From an uncultured Lentisphaeria bacterium (GTDB lineage: Bacteria > Verrucomicrobiota > Lentisphaeria > JABSQK01 > CAJWLW01): a stretch of 8,907 nt of DNA. This document shows, in pieces, positions 6,035 to 8,907 of this stretch. The first letter of the stretch is position 1, and the number at the start of each line of letters is the position of its first letter. The notes below the pieces were generated by a model. That model had not been told where the DNA came from. It did not search any database and worked only from the letters and a program-made list of their open reading frames with translations. Location: positions 1 through 8,907 of the forward strand of contig CAJWLW010000196.1 in assembly GCA_913042885.1 (NCBI GenBank), in the 5' to 3' direction. The position numbers were made by a program, and so were the translations under genes.

Positions 6035-7031
6035 ATATCCGGCGCTGATCGAACGGCTGTGGCAGGCGCGCTACGGTGACCGCATTGCGCACGCCTATCT
6101 GATCACCGGCGATCACCCGACGGCGCTCGAGCAATTCGCGCTGGGCTGGTCACAGATGTGTCTGTGCACGGCGCCGGTTGACAATGACGCGTGCGGCAAC
6201 TGCGAGATTTGCACGCGCCTGGCGAACGGCACGTATGCGTACCAGCAGGTGCTCAAGCCGCGATCGAAGTCGCGACAGATTCTTATCGAACAGATTCGTG
6301 AACTGGAGCACTATCTGCACCTCAAGTCGGACGGCCAGATCAAGATCGGTCTAATCCATGACGCCGATCGGATGAATGAAGCGTCACAAAACGCGTTTCT
6401 TAAGACGCTCGAGGAACCGTCGCCGCGCACGCTGCTGCTGTTGTTGACCAGCAATACGATGAGCCTGCTGCCGACCATCCGCTCACGCTGTCAGACGCTG
6501 TCAATTCTACAGAACCGTGTCGGCTATGACTTCACCGGACGGGACGAGCTGATCCGCGTGATCTCGACGATGACGAAGGGCAAGGGAGCGATCATCGCAG
6601 TGGACGCGGCATTGCACATCGTGGCGACACTGCAGTCGTTGAAGAAGGAAGCCGAAACCGAGGTGAAACAGCAGCACAAAAGCTTGACGGCCCAGTCGGC
6701 CAACCTGGACCGGTCGGTGCAGAAGCGATTGGATGATGAGTTTCTGGCGCAGGCTGCAACGCTGTATCTGTCGCGGCGCGAATCTTTGTTCAGTGTTGTG
6801 CACACCTGGTTCGCTCAGGAGTATTTGCGTTCGCACGGCGTCGACGTCGATCACCTGCCGCATCCTGAGCTGTATGGCTGCCTGGGTGATGCCGGGCCGC
6901 CGCCGTTAAATCCAGGCGCGGCGCGGCGCAGCCTGGACGTGACCGAGGGGCTGCTGGAATCTTTGCGGTTCAATGTCGACGAACCGTTGGCAATTGAGGA
7001 TTTTTGCCTGCAGGTCTGTGCCAAGGTCTGA
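6009..7031 (+). CDS. holB: DNA polymerase III delta' subunit
   Basis: 340 residues. Delta' is the AAA+ clamp-loader subunit that, with delta and tau/gamma, opens the sliding clamp during replication. The fold's P-loop position reads ITGDHPTALEQFA (32-44), lacking GxxGxGKT as usual for delta', which does not hydrolyse ATP. A zinc module follows with Cys51, Cys53, Cys62, Cys65 and Cys68 (ACGNCEIC). The sensor/Walker-B region is IHDADRMNEASQNAFLKTLE (116-135) followed by EPSPRT. SRC (159-161) supplies the arginine finger. The C-terminal third (about 175-340) is not clearly conserved and contains a charged, probably coiled segment (about 209-246) instead of an obvious collar domain. The ATG lies inside the end of tmk, with AGG at 6000-6002 and GGGAG a little further upstream, so translation is probably coupled. 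Confidence 0.93.
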   Translation: MPLSEFRNKYPALIERLWQARYGDRIAHAYLITGDHPTALEQFALGWSQMCLCTAPVDNDACGNCEICTRLANGTYAYQQVLKPRSKSRQILIEQIRELEHYLHLKSDGQIKIGLIHDADRMNEASQNAFLKTLEEPSPRTLLLLLTSNTMSLLPTIRSRCQTLSILQNRVGYDFTGRDELIRVISTMTKGKGAIIAVDAALHIVATLQSLKKEAETEVKQQHKSLTAQSANLDRSVQKRLDDEFLAQAATLYLSRRESLFSVVHTWFAQEYLRSHGVDVDHLPHPELYGCLGDAGPPPLNPGAARRSLDVTEGLLESLRFNVDEPLAIEDFCLQVCAKV

Positions 7032-7117
7032 CCCCGGGCGATTCACAAGTCGCAGCCGATGTCCAGAATTGTTCATAACGTCGTATCTTCCGTTCATTCC
7101 AGCGGCCATGGAAACAA

Positions 7118-7143
7118 GAATATGACATTATTACTTCATATTC
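7118..7143. repeat. perfect 8-base inverted repeat in AT-rich DNA
   Basis: GAATATGA (7118-7125) and TCATATTC (7136-7143) are exact inverse complements separated by the ten-base spacer CATTATTACT. The whole 26-base element is about four-fifths A+T. It could be an operator for the TRAP genes, a hairpin, or part of an unwinding element next to the DnaA boxes. Confidence 0.5.
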
Positions 7144-7180
7144 AACGTGTTGCGGTGTAGCCGTAGTTTCGGAAACAGTT

Positions 7181-7229
7181 TGTTGATAACTTGTGGATAA
7201 GATTGTGCGAAACTTCACAACTATTCACG
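7181..7229. promoter_or_regulatory. cluster of DnaA boxes
   Basis: The consensus DnaA box is TTATNCACA, or TGTGNATAA on the other strand. On the plus strand, TGTTGATAA at 7181-7189 has one mismatch and TGTGGATAA at 7192-7200 has none. TGTGCGAAA at 7204-7212 has two. These three point the same way, with starts 11 and 12 bases apart, roughly one helical turn. CTATTCACG at 7221-7229 has two mismatches and points the other way. The pair 'TTATCCACAAGTTATCAACA' (read on the minus strand) is a familiar arrangement at bacterial origins and dnaA promoters. Confidence 0.55.
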
Positions 7230-7307
7230 ATTGCAGATACTTAATGAATTTTCAGGACATGTTTAAAACGCTCGAGAAAGGCTCTTACACGACAGATCGG
7301 GGGGATC

Positions 7308-8907
7308 GTGGATCCGGACACAGGCAGTAACGGGGCAACGGACGCCGCTTCGCAGACGGAGGCGGAGATGTTGGCCGAATTCGAGGCCGGCATCCTCCGT
7401 AAGCCCGGCCGCTTCTGGCGGATGTGCATTACGCTGATCGCGATCGCCTGGTCGCTGTTTCAGATTGCCGTTGCTGCCGGTGACCTGGTGTTCGAGAAAC
7501 GTCTGGATTCGATCCGTGTCCGCAGCATTCACCTGGGTTTTGCGATGCTGCTGCTGTTCCTCAACTATCCGCTGTTTCGCAAGCCGCGTTTCGGCATTAA
7601 GGCCTGGGCGGATATGCGGCGGTTGCCGTGGTGGGATGTTTGCTGTGCGGTGGTGGGCTGTCTGGCGGCGCTGTATCTGGCGATCGATTACGAGGGGTTG
7701 GCGCGGCGTCAGGGGCAGCCACTGGTGCGCGACATCGGCATCGGGATCGTGCTGTTGGTGCTGCTGCTGGAGGCGTCGCGGCGGGTGATCGGTCCCGCCC
7801 TGGCCGTGATCGCTCTGGTCTTCACGGTTTACGTCTTTACCTCCGAGCACATGCCGGAGTTTATCTTCGACAAGGGCGTCTCGCTTTATCGTTACGTCGA
7901 GCAGATGACTCTGTGGGACGCGGGCGTTTATGGTGTGCCGTTGGACGTGTCTGCGAAGATCGTGTTTCTGTTTGTGCTGTTCGGGTCGATGCTGGATCGA
8001 GCTGGCGGCGGGCGGTTTTTCATCGACTTGGCGCTGAGCCTGCTAGGCCGATATCGCGGTGGCCCTGCGAAGGCGGCGGTGCTGAGCAGCGGGCTGACAG
8101 GCATGATCTCAGGCTCGAGTATCGCCAATATCGTGACGACGGGCACGTTCACGATTCCGCTGATGAAGAAGGTTGGGTATCCTGCGAAGAAGGCGGCCGC
8201 TATCGAGGTAGCGGCGAGCACCGACGGGCAGCTGGCGCCGCCGATCATGGGCGCCGCAGCGTTCATCATTGCCGAGTATATCAACGTGCCGTACCTGGAG
8301 GTCGTGAAGGCAGCGATCATTCCGGCGGCGGTATCTTACGCGACGTTGTTCTACATCACCCATCTGGAGGCCTGCAAGCTGGGGCTGATGGGGATGGCCA
8401 AAGAGAACCTCAAGTCCTTTGGAACAGTGTTGTTCCAAGGTTTTCATTTTCTTATTCCGCTTGGCGTGCTGCTGTACTTTCTGATCATCGAGCGCCGCTC
8501 ACCGGAGCCGTCGGTTTTTCACGCGATCTGGGTACTGGCGATCGTCATGGTGGCGCGCCGGATCTGGCAGGCGCTGCAAATGACACAGGTGGACGCCGCA
8601 CCAATGCGGGAGACGAGTTTCGGCACGGCGGTTTCAGCTGGTCATAAGGTTGCCCGGGGTGTTGTGGGCGGAGTTGTGATGGGATTGCGTGACATACTCG
8701 ACGGTCTGGCATCCGGGGCGCGCAACATGGTGAGTGTGGCGCTGGCCTGCGCGGCGGCGGGTATCGTCGTTGGCATCGTTGATATGGGATTGGCCGGCAC
8801 GATCACGGACATCATTGGCACCTTGTCGCGTGGCAATGTTTTTCTGCTGCTGCTGATCACTGCGGTTGCCAGCCTGATCATCGGCATGGGACTGCCGACG
8901 ACTGCGA
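7308..8907 (+). CDS. TRAP transporter fused permease, 4TM/12TM type (partial)
   Basis: The frame is open from here to the right edge, so at least 533 codons are present and the C-terminus is missing. It encodes the fused small (DctQ-like) and large (DctM-like) membrane subunits usual in TAXI-type TRAP systems. These import organic acids or other solutes by Na+ or H+ symport, using a periplasmic binding protein. Family signatures are GMISGSSIANIVTTGTFTIP (265-284), AASTDGQLAPPIMGAAAF (302-319) and, at the edge, IGMGLPTTA. Multiple hydrophobic segments start at about residue 38 (ITLIAIAWSLFQIAV). The start is uncertain. GTG 7308 follows a run of G and gives a polar tail. ATG 7368 has GGAGG (7358-7362) five bases upstream, but would cut into the helix EAEMLAEFEAG, which looks coding. 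No binding-protein gene lies upstream, so it is downstream or elsewhere. The substrate cannot be told from the sequence. Confidence 0.93.
   Translation, partial: MDPDTGSNGATDAASQTEAEMLAEFEAGILRKPGRFWRMCITLIAIAWSLFQIAVAAGDLVFEKRLDSIRVRSIHLGFAMLLLFLNYPLFRKPRFGIKAWADMRRLPWWDVCCAVVGCLAALYLAIDYEGLARRQGQPLVRDIGIGIVLLVLLLEASRRVIGPALAVIALVFTVYVFTSEHMPEFIFDKGVSLYRYVEQMTLWDAGVYGVPLDVSAKIVFLFVLFGSMLDRAGGGRFFIDLALSLLGRYRGGPAKAAVLSSGLTGMISGSSIANIVTTGTFTIPLMKKVGYPAKKAAAIEVAASTDGQLAPPIMGAAAFIIAEYINVPYLEVVKAAIIPAAVSYATLFYITHLEACKLGLMGMAKENLKSFGTVLFQGFHFLIPLGVLLYFLIIERRSPEPSVFHAIWVLAIVMVARRIWQALQMTQVDAAPMRETSFGTAVSAGHKVARGVVGGVVMGLRDILDGLASGARNMVSVALACAAAGIVVGIVDMGLAGTITDIIGTLSRGNVFLLLLITAVASLIIGMGLPTTA

Larger units (their letters stand above)
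7032..7307. other. AT-richer intergenic region, candidate origin or DnaA-controlled region
   Basis: This 276-base gap between holB and the TRAP permease has no gene I can support and is visibly richer in A+T than its neighbours. It contains the DnaA-box cluster at 7181-7229 and the inverted repeat at 7118-7143, both listed separately, plus a short palindrome GTTTC-G-GAAAC at 7166-7176 just before the first box. An isolated box-like CGATTCACA (two mismatches) lies at 7039-7047. I see no intrinsic terminator after holB and no convincing sigma-70 promoter for the permease. Confidence 0.4.

Noticed and set aside
7628..8647. Open frame of 339 codons on the plus strand inside the TRAP permease.
   Set aside because: It is in another frame of the same strand, and its Gly/Arg/Ala/Asp-rich translation is a shadow of the permease, whose own frame is open to the edge and carries the family motifs.
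1..8907. tRNA, rRNA, CRISPR arrays, insertion sequences or phage genes.
   Set aside because: I saw no cloverleaf, no conserved rRNA segment, no regularly spaced repeats and no transposase or integrase motif. This was by eye; tRNAscan-SE, Infernal and a CRISPR finder would be decisive.

Overview
The window (about 58-60% GC by eye) looks like a chromosomal segment of a free-living Gram-negative bacterium. It carries Lnt, so it has an outer-membrane-type lipoprotein pathway. My guess is a Planctomycetes/Verrucomicrobia/Lentisphaerae-type lineage, based on gene content and the style of the proteins. That guess is weak and no marker in the window settles it.

Layout. Left edge, minus strand: the first 41 codons of a protein that resembles the N-terminus of the LarA/DUF2088 'lactate racemase domain' family, with a ribosome binding site and a TATAAT box upstream. 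Then, on the plus strand, a short decayed gene (222-471), a long G.U-rich hairpin (473-532), and a 51-residue membrane-anchored zinc-ribbon protein (573-728). The minus strand then carries an XdhC/CoxI-family molybdoenzyme maturation protein (800-1903) and L-rhamnose isomerase RhaA (2047-3318), which keeps all seven expected metal ligands. A structured divergent intergenic region (3319-3559) separates rhaA from a plus-strand operon: lnt (3560-5263), tmk (5366-6034) and holB (6009-7031, overlapping tmk by 26 bases). After a 276-base AT-richer gap comes a TRAP transporter 4TM/12TM fused permease that runs off the right edge (from 7308).

Functions. lnt, tmk and holB are housekeeping genes: lipoprotein acylation, dTDP synthesis and the clamp-loader delta' subunit. 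Tmk and HolB both serve DNA replication. RhaA starts L-rhamnose catabolism. XdhC implies a molybdenum hydroxylase elsewhere in the genome. The LarA-like protein and the TRAP permease suggest carbohydrate and organic-acid metabolism, but nothing in the window ties them into one pathway.

The most interesting non-coding signal is in the holB-TRAP gap. A perfect DnaA box (7192-7200) sits 11 bases after a one-mismatch box in the same orientation, with weaker boxes on both sides and an AT-rich inverted repeat about 40 bases away. This could be a replication origin or a DnaA-responsive promoter. I found no clear novel multigene system. The small zinc-ribbon gene, the decayed gene, the G.U hairpin and a dispersed GCGGC-type repeat are the other points worth following.
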